Shown: positions 28,285 through 36,740 of the stretch, in pieces
Layout: every line of letters starts with the position of its first letter
Position numbering within the stretch: position 1 is the first letter of the stretch
Assembly (NCBI GenBank): GCA_905480395.1
Contig: CAJQQE010000018.1
Location: forward strand, 1-64,000
Reading direction: 5' to 3'
DNA length: 64,000 nt
Source of the DNA: an uncultured Phycisphaerales bacterium
GTDB taxonomy: Bacteria; Planctomycetota; Phycisphaerae; Phycisphaerales; SM1A02
Made by a program: the position numbers and the translations under genes
Notes under the pieces: generated by a model
The model's database searches: none
The model's input: only the letters and a program-made list of their open reading frames with translations
What the model was told of the DNA's origin: nothing

Positions 28285-29343
28285 TCAGTCGTTGCGGTCA
28301 GACGACCATTCCACCAGTAATCTCGCCAGATCCCCGCTCCCCACACGGCCGTTCCGATCCAGATCGGCGGCATTCGGCCCTTCCTGTTCCCACTGGAGCA
28401 AAATGAGACCGAGATCGATGGCGTCCACACGGCCATCGCCGTTGAGATCCGGATCGGGCAATCGGCCTGCCACCGACGCGATGCCCAAGTCAAGGAAGAG
28501 ATCGAATTCGGGCGCTCGGCCCGTACCTGCGAAGACGACGCCTGCTTGACCCCGGCCCTCCGAGGTGGCGATGCTCATCGACAAATTGGAAACCGGGAAC
28601 GACTCCGAATCCGCCCCCTCGCCGAACGACGAGAAAAAGCCAAGTTCGAGCCGAGGGCCCTGGTCGAGGAAGAGCGCCCCGTTGGTGAAGTAGGAAGCGG
28701 AGGCTGTTCTGATGACGATCCCGCCTTCGGTCTCGACCCTGATCTCCAACGTTCCCTCAATATTGGCGAAGACCGCCCAGATGTCTTCCGCCACGAAGAG
28801 TAGATCCGCGGGAATCGATTCATCTGAGTAGAACTTCATCGAGATGAGGCTGGCCGCATCAAGGGTGATCGGCTCGGAGAGACCGTCAGGAAACTGTCCG
28901 TTTGGCCGAACGGTGACAAAAGGCGAAGAGTTCCCTTCGACCGACTGGCTGATCAAGACCGGTTGCCCTGCACGCACGCCGAGATCAAAGTCGAAGGCGT
29001 GAATCTCCATTGAAGCGGAAGTGAGATCCCAGCTGGCATCGATCATTCCGGATGGATGCAAGCCATCGAACGAACCCGCCAACACGATTGAACCGAACAT
29101 CGGGATCGGGGTATTGCCTCGTTCGAAATCCGGAGGACGGGTCTCGGTACCGAATGGATTGGACCGTGGATCGAAATCTCCGACGAAGGCGCCTTGAATC
29201 GGAACGTCGGCCTGAAGCTCGCCGCGCAGGAAACTCGACCCCGGAAGCAGAAGAAATTCTTCGCCGCACACCCCACTCGACGCCATCGCGACCGCGGGGC
29301 ATACCACCGCAAGGCGGAGATTGAATCGAAGGAGTGAGAACAC
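28285..29343 (-). CDS. secreted protein with dockerin-like C-terminal tail (paralog B)
   Basis: The 352-residue product begins at a GTG with GGAAG seven bases upstream. A signal peptide (LRLAVVCPAVAMASSGVCG) is followed by a beta-rich body with IQGAFVGDFDPRSNPFGTET, matching paralog A. The C-terminal tail has two repeats: DLNGDGRVDAIDLGLILLQW and DLDRNGRVGSGDLARLLVEW. The second has lost some calcium ligands. There is a gap of 64 bases to paralog A. Function unknown; it is probably exported and attached or displayed through the tail. Confidence 0.85.
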   Translation of the reverse strand: MFSLLRFNLRLAVVCPAVAMASSGVCGEEFLLLPGSSFLRGELQADVPIQGAFVGDFDPRSNPFGTETRPPDFERGNTPIPMFGSIVLAGSFDGLHPSGMIDASWDLTSASMEIHAFDFDLGVRAGQPVLISQSVEGNSSPFVTVRPNGQFPDGLSEPITLDAASLISMKFYSDESIPADLLFVAEDIWAVFANIEGTLEIRVETEGGIVIRTASASYFTNGALFLDQGPRLELGFFSSFGEGADSESFPVSNLSMSIATSEGRGQAGVVFAGTGRAPEFDLFLDLGIASVAGRLPDPDLNGDGRVDAIDLGLILLQWEQEGPNAADLDRNGRVGSGDLARLLVEWSSDRND

Positions 29344-29516
29344 GAAGGTGCTTCCGGTCAGAGTTGAGCGAACGTGAAGGAGAGACTCATCACGAGAAAA
29401 TAGGTTTGGCCTGCGTGGGGCAAGATCTCTGAGCGTGCTTTCGCCGTGATCCGGAGGCTCGGTTCAACAAACTGACCTTCAGACGCCGTGCCCAAGCGAC
29501 CAACCCCCGGAGCCAC

Positions 29517-30590
29517 TCAGGGACAAGCACCCCACGCCGCGAAAAGTAAGCCGAGATCCTGCCCGTCGACCACCGAGTCTCCATCGAGATCTGCCGTGCA
29601 TGGATCAGAACAAGCACCCCAGGCCACGAAGAGTAGACCAAGATCCTGGCCATCGACGGCGCCGTCTCCATCCAAATCCGCCCCGCACTCAACCGGATGA
29701 CAATCGAGCTGCAAGAGATAGTGGAGCCCGTAGGTGCGAGGAAGCGGCTCTTCGTCATCATCGGGTGGATTCTTTGGATCAATCTCATCACAGGGGAGGC
29801 CCGAGCGAAGTGCTCGACCTGACACGCCCGCTTCGACCACGAGATACCACTGGCCTTCGGGCAAGACGAAGGACCAATCGCCCGAGGTGCAGGGATCGAC
29901 GTGATATTGATCGACGGTGCGTATCGGCCCTTCGCAATCACCGGTCACCAGAAGCAGCCTCGCCGGAAACTCCGAGGAAAGCGTCGCCGTCCACATGCCA
30001 TCGGTGGTCGCTGGAAGTCGGAACCAATCGACGTCGCGCGGCACCGTGGTCGTGGTCTTGCCGTAGATCTGATCGCCGCAATGGATGAGCGAAGCCACCG
30101 CTTCCAAGGCATCCTGCGAGCATCCGTCGTTGATTCGCTCAAGGCAGGGTTCGCCCTCCGGGATGGCATCGAGGGGTGGTTCGATCTGGCACTCGGCCAG
30201 CACGCCGCACCACCCTTCGGCCTCCGCGACGCAGATCGAATCCCAGGTTCCGTATCCGCAGAATGGATCGTGCAATCGAACCAGTTCGCAGCAAGACTCA
30301 TCAAGGCACCCGGGAGTCTCGTGAATCTCCAGGCATCCGCCGAGGTTCGGGCAGGCGATATCTCCGCAAAGTTCGGCGGCCTGTTCGACGCACGTTTCAT
30401 CCCATGAAACCTCGCAGCAAAAGAGGTCGGTCTCGCAGACCAGTTCACAGCACCCGGTCTGAAGGCATCCCGGCGCACCGTGTGGCTCGTCGCAGGGAGG
30501 AAGTTCAATCCCGCATTGCTGCTGGCCCGCGGCATTCAGCGTGAACGCCGCAGACATCGTGACCGCGAGTAAGAGGTCGAACCGGATCAT
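29517..30590 (-). CDS. secreted Cys-rich repeat protein with dockerin-like tail
   Basis: The 357-residue protein has a signal peptide, then two Cys-rich repeats of about 40 residues: GCLQTGCCELVCETDLFCCE with WDETCVEQAAELC, and GCLDESCCELVRLHDPFCGY with WDSICVAEAEGWC. A middle domain (DQIYGKTTTTVPRDVDWFRL) looks like the bacterial pre-peptidase beta-sandwich type. The tail is DLDGDGAVDGQDLGLLFVAW plus DLDGDSVVDGQDLGLLFAAW. Its ATG overlaps the stop of the FG-GAP gene as ATGA, showing co-translation. Disulfide-rich repeats suggest an extracellular place. Confidence 0.85.
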   Translation of the reverse strand: MIRFDLLLAVTMSAAFTLNAAGQQQCGIELPPCDEPHGAPGCLQTGCCELVCETDLFCCEVSWDETCVEQAAELCGDIACPNLGGCLEIHETPGCLDESCCELVRLHDPFCGYGTWDSICVAEAEGWCGVLAECQIEPPLDAIPEGEPCLERINDGCSQDALEAVASLIHCGDQIYGKTTTTVPRDVDWFRLPATTDGMWTATLSSEFPARLLLVTGDCEGPIRTVDQYHVDPCTSGDWSFVLPEGQWYLVVEAGVSGRALRSGLPCDEIDPKNPPDDDEEPLPRTYGLHYLLQLDCHPVECGADLDGDGAVDGQDLGLLFVAWGACSDPCTADLDGDSVVDGQDLGLLFAAWGACP

Positions 30591-32059
30591 CGAGGTGCGG
30601 CCCCTTCCGGCCGGCGGACTGGCTGAACCGCATCCGCCTGATCGCCACGCATCCCCGCGAGCAGAAGGGCGAGGTCGGAACCGCCGACCACACCATCGCC
30701 GTCAAGATCCACCAGACGATCGACTTCGATCTTCGACCGAGCCGGCGTCTCCCTCGTGGTTGGCGGCAAGACCACGCGGCCGACGAAACCATCACCACAA
30801 CCGTTGGCTTGCGGGGTGAGATTGGGAAGAATCCAAAGGCTGTTCGAGATAAGCTCGACCGCAAGGACATCCAGATCACAGTCGCCATCCAGATCGGCGA
30901 CCGCGAGCCCTCGGAAGAAACTGTCGTTAGCGATCTGCTGTGGCGGCTCGAGCCGAATGACGCCATCTCCGCCCGCCGCAATTGGCACCGTCCGGTTATC
31001 GAGCACCATCACCGGACCAGGCAGGGCATGCCCGATCACCACGTCGAGATCGGCATCACCATCGAGATCGCCCATCGCAGAGGCGTAGGCATACCCGAGG
31101 TTCGTCGAAGGGAATGCAAGATCGCGATTGAATTCAACCGTCGAAACCGACCCCCGATTCTCAAAGATGCCCACGTGTGAGGATTCGCCGATCAAGATCA
31201 GCGGCACGACGAGATCATCGTCGCCGTCAAGATCGAGATCCCCAACCGAGAGATTAGTCATGCCCCCGATCTGTCCGTTGACTCTCGACGGTCGCCAGCC
31301 TTCGGAGGCCTCGAAGGTCGCGTCGCCTTGATTTCGGCAGATGAAGATCCGACTCGCACCCGTCGCGACCACCACCAGATCACGATCACCGTCCGCGTCA
31401 AGATCGACGGAACGAATGCCTTGCGGGAAGGGAATCCCTACCGTCGAACGGCCCACCACAACCTGCGGCGCCCGAACAAAGGATCCGGCGCCATCGTTTA
31501 GGAGAATTTCGATGATCGGAAGTCTGTGATTCATCGCCGCGATATCTGGGTCGCCGTCTCCATCGAGATCGTCGACGACCACCGACCGCGGCTCGCGACC
31601 GAGCGAGATCTCCTCGAAATCTAAAAAGGTGCCGTCGCCGTTTCCGCGAAGAATGGAAAGCCTGCCTCGGAGCGATCGAACGGCAAAGCAGAGATCCAGC
31701 TGGCCATCGCCGTCGAGATCAACGATTTCTACCCAGTCGGTCTGGCCGCCGGTGACCAATTCAACCGGCGCCCCAAGGACCCCGCCCTCATTGAGCATCA
31801 GATAGGCAAACCCCTCGACGTTCCGGCCCGGCACCACAACATCGAAGTCGCCATCGCCATCCAGGTCACCGGTGGCGACCATCGTCGGCGAGTGCGGGGT
31901 CGGCATGGTGATGATCTGTGGCGGACCGAATAGAAACGGGCCGTCGGCGAAGGCGGTGGGTTCGCCGATGGCCAGCGTGCTCGCGAGAAGTATCGACGAA
32001 CAAACAAGGCTGGTACCTGATCGGATAGTCCGCAAACTTAGACCCACGAAAGTCTCCAT
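30587..32059 (-). CDS. secreted FG-GAP/VCBS repeat protein with dockerin-like end
   Basis: The 490-residue protein has a signal peptide (SLVCSSILLASTLAIGEP) and about six FG-GAP/VCBS-type repeats, each with a calcium loop such as DLDGDGDFDVVVPGRN, DLDGDGQLDLCFAVRS and DLDLDGDDDLVVPLIL. They should fold as a beta propeller similar to integrin heads. It ends with one dockerin-like half, DLDGDGVVGGSDLALLLAGM. The start at 32059 (METFVG) is chosen to place the signal peptide near the N-terminus. It is coupled to the Cys-rich gene downstream. A role in adhesion or calcium-dependent surface binding is inferred only. Confidence 0.87.
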   Translation of the reverse strand: METFVGLSLRTIRSGTSLVCSSILLASTLAIGEPTAFADGPFLFGPPQIITMPTPHSPTMVATGDLDGDGDFDVVVPGRNVEGFAYLMLNEGGVLGAPVELVTGGQTDWVEIVDLDGDGQLDLCFAVRSLRGRLSILRGNGDGTFLDFEEISLGREPRSVVVDDLDGDGDPDIAAMNHRLPIIEILLNDGAGSFVRAPQVVVGRSTVGIPFPQGIRSVDLDADGDRDLVVVATGASRIFICRNQGDATFEASEGWRPSRVNGQIGGMTNLSVGDLDLDGDDDLVVPLILIGESSHVGIFENRGSVSTVEFNRDLAFPSTNLGYAYASAMGDLDGDADLDVVIGHALPGPVMVLDNRTVPIAAGGDGVIRLEPPQQIANDSFFRGLAVADLDGDCDLDVLAVELISNSLWILPNLTPQANGCGDGFVGRVVLPPTTRETPARSKIEVDRLVDLDGDGVVGGSDLALLLAGMRGDQADAVQPVRRPEGAAPR

Positions 32060-32341
32060 CACCAGGATCGAACACGAGGTCAAAGACAAGAATCTCGGCC
32101 GTGACCCGCGACCACCGAGTGTAGGTGCAGAAACGGCAGGAACATCATGCGATCTTCCGCTGAGCGGCGAAATCCGAGTTGCACGTCGTTCTCGGGACTT
32201 GCCAACGTCCCGGAACCACTCCCCGATCGATCGGCGAACAACCCTGATGCGTCATAGGAGGTACTTCGCTCGTACCGACCCTTCGGTTCTCGTAAATGCT
32301 GAATCACCCGTCGATCAACCAAAACGGGCTTCCGGCTCGGA
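32060..32341. other. intergenic stretch, no gene seen
   Basis: Between the FG-GAP gene and the gluzincin gene (both minus strand) no frame has protein-like sequence. It presumably holds the end of one transcript and the promoter of the FG-GAP pair; I could not pick out a terminator hairpin or a clear promoter. Confidence 0.4.
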
Positions 32342-35185
32342 TCAGCCCTTCCGGGCGATCAGCCGTTCCACTGCTTCGAGCCTTTTCGAGTGCCGTGGCT
32401 GATCGGGTTCCAGAATCACCAGCGCCTCGATGTGCCGTCGCGCGGAATCCAGATCGCCCAACTCGACGGCGCAGGCGGCGGCGAGTTCGCGATTCGCCGC
32501 GTGGTAGGGGTTCATACGAACCGCCCGCTCTGCCGCGGTCTGAGCCTCTTCTTTCGATCCCACCTGCCGTGACAACCTCGCGATCTCCAGCGCAAAGCTG
32601 TTGTCCTTCTCACTCCGAAGGTCTAACTCCCGAAGGTGGGGAATCGCCATCGCTGGCTGGTCACTTTCGAGAAGATCCCGAGCAAGAACACGATGCGGAT
32701 ATGGATCGACGGGCCGAACCTCCGCATAACGCTCGAGCATCGACCGCACCTCATCGCTCACGTTCTCGTCGTTTCGAAGGGTGCGTCGGATGGTGAGTTC
32801 GAGCAGGTCCGGGTGATCAGGAAACTCCGCGATCAACTCTCGAAGGGCTTCGTCATCGATCTCGACCGGAGGTCGCTCAAGATCCGGCCACCCCGCGCCG
32901 GCGGTTCGAATCTCCTCGGGGGATTCACCCGGCCGCAACGGACGCCCGATTTCTCCGGCGACCAACGCGGCAATCCGTTCCAGACGAACCCGACGGGCGT
33001 CCTCGAGTCGTTCCAATTGCGCCGCATCCCGCATCCGCACCCGATCCGCCAAGACATCCAGCGAAGGCTCCGGGTCGAGACCCCATGCCTTGACCTGCTC
33101 GCCGGCCCATGCCACGAAATCACGATGAAAATCCGCCCTCGAGATACCCAGCGCTCGGGGAATGGCATCCTTCTCCTGCACGCCGTCGAAGTAGAGGCTG
33201 ATCAGTTCGACCAGCGCGTCGTCTCCCCACCGCTCGTTCATGAATTCGACCATCCAGTCGCCCTGGGCGTACGCAAAGCTCCGATCACTCGGTCGCTTCG
33301 GTCGCACAAAGGCCCAATTGATTTCGTCGAGATCAAAGAGATCGTGGCGCCGCCATCGCTCCGCGAGTTGACGCGTCGTCTCATATTTCCGGGGCACCCC
33401 TTCGATACTTACCGCCGCCGCTTCGGTGAGCCAGTGGGGAATTCGATTTCGAGTCTGGCTCAGGGTGATGGTGTGGGCGTACTCGTGCCGTAAGACCTTC
33501 AACCAATCAAAGAGCCCGAGGTGTTTCGTGGGTGGGCCTTCCCGAGGAACCTCAATCGCAATCAGCGGTCCGGTGCACGCCGCAATGGTGTGGATCGCTG
33601 GCATGCCCGTGATGCGGACCGCGAAGAACTGATGATCGGGCATCAGTTCGATGACCGTCTTCTGATCGGGCGTGTGCTTGAATCTCGCGACGAGATCAGC
33701 ATGCATTTCTTCAAGCGGACCGAGCATCCCATTCGCGACCACCGCATCCTCGCCGTCCCGGTACTTCAAAATGAAGTGTTCGCTCTCCAAGACCTTGAAC
33801 GCTTCGATTTCCTCAAGGAGAAACTCGCTGAACGCGGCCCGGGTGTTGTAAGGATCGAGCTCGGTCGCAATATTGAGTGCTGCTCTGGCCGCGCCATCGC
33901 GACCCGACTGCATCTCAAGGAGCCCGAGTTCGACGTGTGGTGCGGCCCAGGCGGGGCGACGACGGATCGCTTCCGACAACGCCATCGCCGCTTCCCCGTA
34001 TTGGCGATCGAAGGAGAGTGCCGAACCGACTTCGTACCAACCGAACGGTGAACCGGGTTCTACTTCATCGAGGCGAGCAAGCCAGTCCGCCCCATCAGAT
34101 TGGTCATAGCGCACCGCCGCCGTCGCCGCCCGCAATGCGATCGCATCGGGCATCCGAGGTTGTTCCGCGAGGAGTTCGTCGAGCAGTTCAACCGCGAGAT
34201 CGGGGTCATTTCGCGTGAGCGCGCTGCGAGCCCTGATCAGGGTCGCGAGTGGGTGTGCGGCTTGGAGGCCCTGGTCATCCGGTGAAAGCAAGCCGGAAAG
34301 TCGGTCCAGCGTGCCCGCCGCTCTTTCCGCCGAGTCGAAGTCGAATCCGCGAACCGCGAGCAGACCAAGTTCGAACCAAGCCTCGGCCCGACGAGGATCC
34401 AACGCAAGGGCCTCATGCAGTGCCGGGACGCCCTCGGCGGCGCTGGCCCGTTCGATCAACAGGCGGCCTTCCAAGAGACGCGGGGCCGCATCCAGTCGAT
34501 CAACCGACGTTCGAACGTCGCCGAGATCATCGAGCATGGTTTGAAAATCGTCGGGGCGTCCCCCACCAGCCTGCAGCCGGATCCGCATGGCGTCGATCCC
34601 CGCAAGCCGCCCAGCCAGGCTCGGGGGCGACTCTATTTTCGCGGCTCCGATGGCGGCCGTCGCGGCCTGCAAGGCTTCCTCCGACCGGCCGAGTGAGAGC
34701 AACAGCGCGGCGCGAAGTTCGAGGGAGACGGCGGTCATGCCATCTCCCGGATCAAGTGTGTCCAAGAGCGCGAGTGCTTCGACGGATCGACCGAGCCGAC
34801 GCATCGCCTCAACCCGATCTGCGATGGCCGCCGTCGGGTCATCCGCCACAAGATCCCAACGACCAATGATCATCGCGGCGGCGGATTTACTCGTCGGCAT
34901 CGATTCCAGGTCTTCGGGACCCCACGTTCCATGCCGCAGCCGCATCTCGGCGCGTTCTTCGTCGGTCAGCCACGTGGCCTTCATCGCCTCGACCACCAAC
35001 GGCGAAGGGGCCACGGCTCGTGGGACGAGTTCCGCGGCTTGCTGGACGACGGCGGCGGCGGATTCAGTCAAGCCGCCACCGATCGTGGCGACGAGCATGG
35101 CGCCGAGCACGGCGTGATGGATCCGCCGAACAGCTCGAGCAGAATTCGTGCACCGATTTCGAATTTGTTGGATCAATACCTTCAC
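32342..35185 (-). CDS. secreted TPR protein with a gluzincin (peptidase MA-like) domain
   Basis: The 947-residue protein starts with an N-terminal export segment (HHAVLGAMLVATIGGGL), then many TPR-like helical repeats (for example ALLLSLGRSEEALQAATAAI). A metallopeptidase domain follows, with the zinc motif HEYAH from H567 and the third-ligand region WLTEAAAV. More TPR-like repeats close the protein. The arrangement matches the peptidase MA family. The start is GTG at 35185, which overlaps the upstream TGA as GTGA and has GGAGG upstream; GTG at 35203 is an alternative. It is probably periplasmic and works with the coupled LolA-like protein. Confidence 0.85.
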   Translation of the reverse strand: MKVLIQQIRNRCTNSARAVRRIHHAVLGAMLVATIGGGLTESAAAVVQQAAELVPRAVAPSPLVVEAMKATWLTDEERAEMRLRHGTWGPEDLESMPTSKSAAAMIIGRWDLVADDPTAAIADRVEAMRRLGRSVEALALLDTLDPGDGMTAVSLELRAALLLSLGRSEEALQAATAAIGAAKIESPPSLAGRLAGIDAMRIRLQAGGGRPDDFQTMLDDLGDVRTSVDRLDAAPRLLEGRLLIERASAAEGVPALHEALALDPRRAEAWFELGLLAVRGFDFDSAERAAGTLDRLSGLLSPDDQGLQAAHPLATLIRARSALTRNDPDLAVELLDELLAEQPRMPDAIALRAATAAVRYDQSDGADWLARLDEVEPGSPFGWYEVGSALSFDRQYGEAAMALSEAIRRRPAWAAPHVELGLLEMQSGRDGAARAALNIATELDPYNTRAAFSEFLLEEIEAFKVLESEHFILKYRDGEDAVVANGMLGPLEEMHADLVARFKHTPDQKTVIELMPDHQFFAVRITGMPAIHTIAACTGPLIAIEVPREGPPTKHLGLFDWLKVLRHEYAHTITLSQTRNRIPHWLTEAAAVSIEGVPRKYETTRQLAERWRRHDLFDLDEINWAFVRPKRPSDRSFAYAQGDWMVEFMNERWGDDALVELISLYFDGVQEKDAIPRALGISRADFHRDFVAWAGEQVKAWGLDPEPSLDVLADRVRMRDAAQLERLEDARRVRLERIAALVAGEIGRPLRPGESPEEIRTAGAGWPDLERPPVEIDDEALRELIAEFPDHPDLLELTIRRTLRNDENVSDEVRSMLERYAEVRPVDPYPHRVLARDLLESDQPAMAIPHLRELDLRSEKDNSFALEIARLSRQVGSKEEAQTAAERAVRMNPYHAANRELAAACAVELGDLDSARRHIEALVILEPDQPRHSKRLEAVERLIARKG

Positions 35186-36066
35186 TTGGATTCGATCCTC
35201 CACACCGTCGGATCGACGTCAGGCGCTTCGAGCCAGCGTCGGGCTTCATCATCAACGCCGGCGTTGATCGATGGATCAAAGAACCGAACCGAAGTGCGAT
35301 CGCCGTCCCGCTCATGAATCTCCACCGCGATCGGAAGGTGGTTCGTCTTCCCCACCCAAAGATCGATGCCCGTGATCTTGCGGGCGTCGGCCATTTCAGA
35401 ACCGGGGCGTGGGACCAGATGCAAACCAACGACGCCCTCGGCATCTTTGAAAATACGTGCCGGAATCGGGGGGGCCGGGGTAACTTCGAAGTACTTGAGA
35501 ATGTCCGCTTTCCGCTGTCCGATTGGAAGGGGAATTGGGCCCTCACCCAGACGAAGTGGATCGCGCTGCGAATCCGGACCGACCACTCGGCGACGGACGA
35601 GCCGCTTTGCTTCGTGGTCGTAGTCGCTCAGGATTCCGTCCACCAAGACGAAATGCTCCAGGCGTTCACGAGCTCGACCGCTCGGTTCGATCGATCGCTC
35701 AAACACGATCGCGGCCTGCCGGTGCTGAGAGGGTCCGGACTCCGAACCAACCGGCGGCGGCATGACGAGATACACGCGGCCGAACCGCTTTTCGGTTTCG
35801 TCCGCGAGATCGTCGTACGTGTTCATGCGGACCCGAGCGGCGAAATCTTGAAGCGAGATGCTCTGGGTATCAATGGCATCCAGCAATGCCATGCTCGCTG
35901 GATCGGGCGGTGCCGACGCTTGGACCAGGCCCCCCGAAGCTTTGGAGGTCGGTGAGATGGATTCTGGCCCTCGATCGTCCACGAGGGTGCCCGCTTCCTG
36001 CGCGAAGGTGGCCCCTGTAAGAAACGACGTCGCGAAGATGAGACAAACGGTTTGGCGAAGGACCAC
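35182..36066 (-). CDS. secreted LolA-like (outer-membrane lipoprotein-sorting type) protein
   Basis: The 294-residue product begins at GTG 36066 with GGGAG seven bases upstream and a signal peptide (RQTVCLIFATSFLTGATFA). The body shows the half-barrel pattern of LolA-like proteins: RMNTYDDLADETEKRFGRVY, then VGLHLVPRPG, then GIDLWVGKTNHLPIAVEIHE. Such proteins carry lipids or lipoproteins through the periplasm. The longer frame to 36330 is rejected because it lacks an export signal and runs into the RidA promoter. It is coupled by a 4-base overlap to the gluzincin gene. Confidence 0.7.
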   Translation of the reverse strand: MVLRQTVCLIFATSFLTGATFAQEAGTLVDDRGPESISPTSKASGGLVQASAPPDPASMALLDAIDTQSISLQDFAARVRMNTYDDLADETEKRFGRVYLVMPPPVGSESGPSQHRQAAIVFERSIEPSGRARERLEHFVLVDGILSDYDHEAKRLVRRRVVGPDSQRDPLRLGEGPIPLPIGQRKADILKYFEVTPAPPIPARIFKDAEGVVGLHLVPRPGSEMADARKITGIDLWVGKTNHLPIAVEIHERDGDRTSVRFFDPSINAGVDDEARRWLEAPDVDPTVWRIESK

Positions 36067-36298
36067 GTTGAGACTCCCGGTTGACCGCCGGCGATGGCGG
36101 GCACGCTCTAATGATTCGCACGATCCAGGGCCGGGACCACCTCGTCTTGGGAAGTTCCGGCGAGCGGAGGCGATTGTCGCACGACGAGGACCATTCTGGG
36201 AGAATGTCCGGGCTGAATTTGTGACTGGCCTCCGATGAGTGCATCGACCATCGAGCCCATTCAACCCGCCTCTTCCCGACCACCAGCGGACTTCACGC

Positions 36299-36715
36299 AT
36301 GCCCACGCCCTCGCAACCCACGCTCATCACCCAACCCGATGGCCGCCGACGGCTGGAAACGGCATCCCCCTGGGAACCTCGAATGGGATACAGCCGCGCC
36401 GTACAGGCCGGGCCGATGATCTGGGTCTCCGGCTGCGTCGGTACGAATCCCGACGGGACGTATCCACCAGACCTCGACGATCAGACCCGGCGGTGCGTCG
36501 AACGGATCGCGGAAGCACTCGCGGCATTCGATGCCACGCTTGCTCAGGTCGTCAAGGTGCGAATTTATGTCACCGACATTTCCCGCTGGGAGGAGATTGC
36601 CTCGGTGATGGGTCCGACCTTCGCGGACATTCGACCCGCGAACGTGCTGGTGGAAGTTGCCCGGCTCGTGGACCACGCGATGGTCGAGATTGAAGCGGAA
36701 GCGTGGGTCGGTTGA
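36299..36715 (+). CDS. RidA family protein (reactive enamine/imine deaminase)
   Basis: The 138-residue protein fits the RidA/YjgF fold: YSRAVQAGPMIWVSGCVGTN, DLDDQTRRCVERIAEALAAF, VVKVRIYVTDISRWEEI, and the end PANVLVEVARLVDHAMVEIE. The Arg of the active-site strand is replaced in the usual IEVEAIA-type end, so it belongs to one of the Rid subfamilies rather than the core RidA group. These trimeric proteins remove reactive 2-aminoacrylate or related imines made by PLP enzymes. The start at 36299 is favoured over 36239 by family length. It converges with ribBA. Confidence 0.86.
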   Translation: MPTPSQPTLITQPDGRRRLETASPWEPRMGYSRAVQAGPMIWVSGCVGTNPDGTYPPDLDDQTRRCVERIAEALAAFDATLAQVVKVRIYVTDISRWEEIASVMGPTFADIRPANVLVEVARLVDHAMVEIEAEAWVG

Positions 36716-36740
36716 ACCGTGATCGACCGCCCACGTTGGT

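Noticed and set aside
27171-32059. Cellulosome components
   Set aside because: The tails resemble dockerins, but there is no cohesin, scaffoldin or typical cellulase domain in the window.
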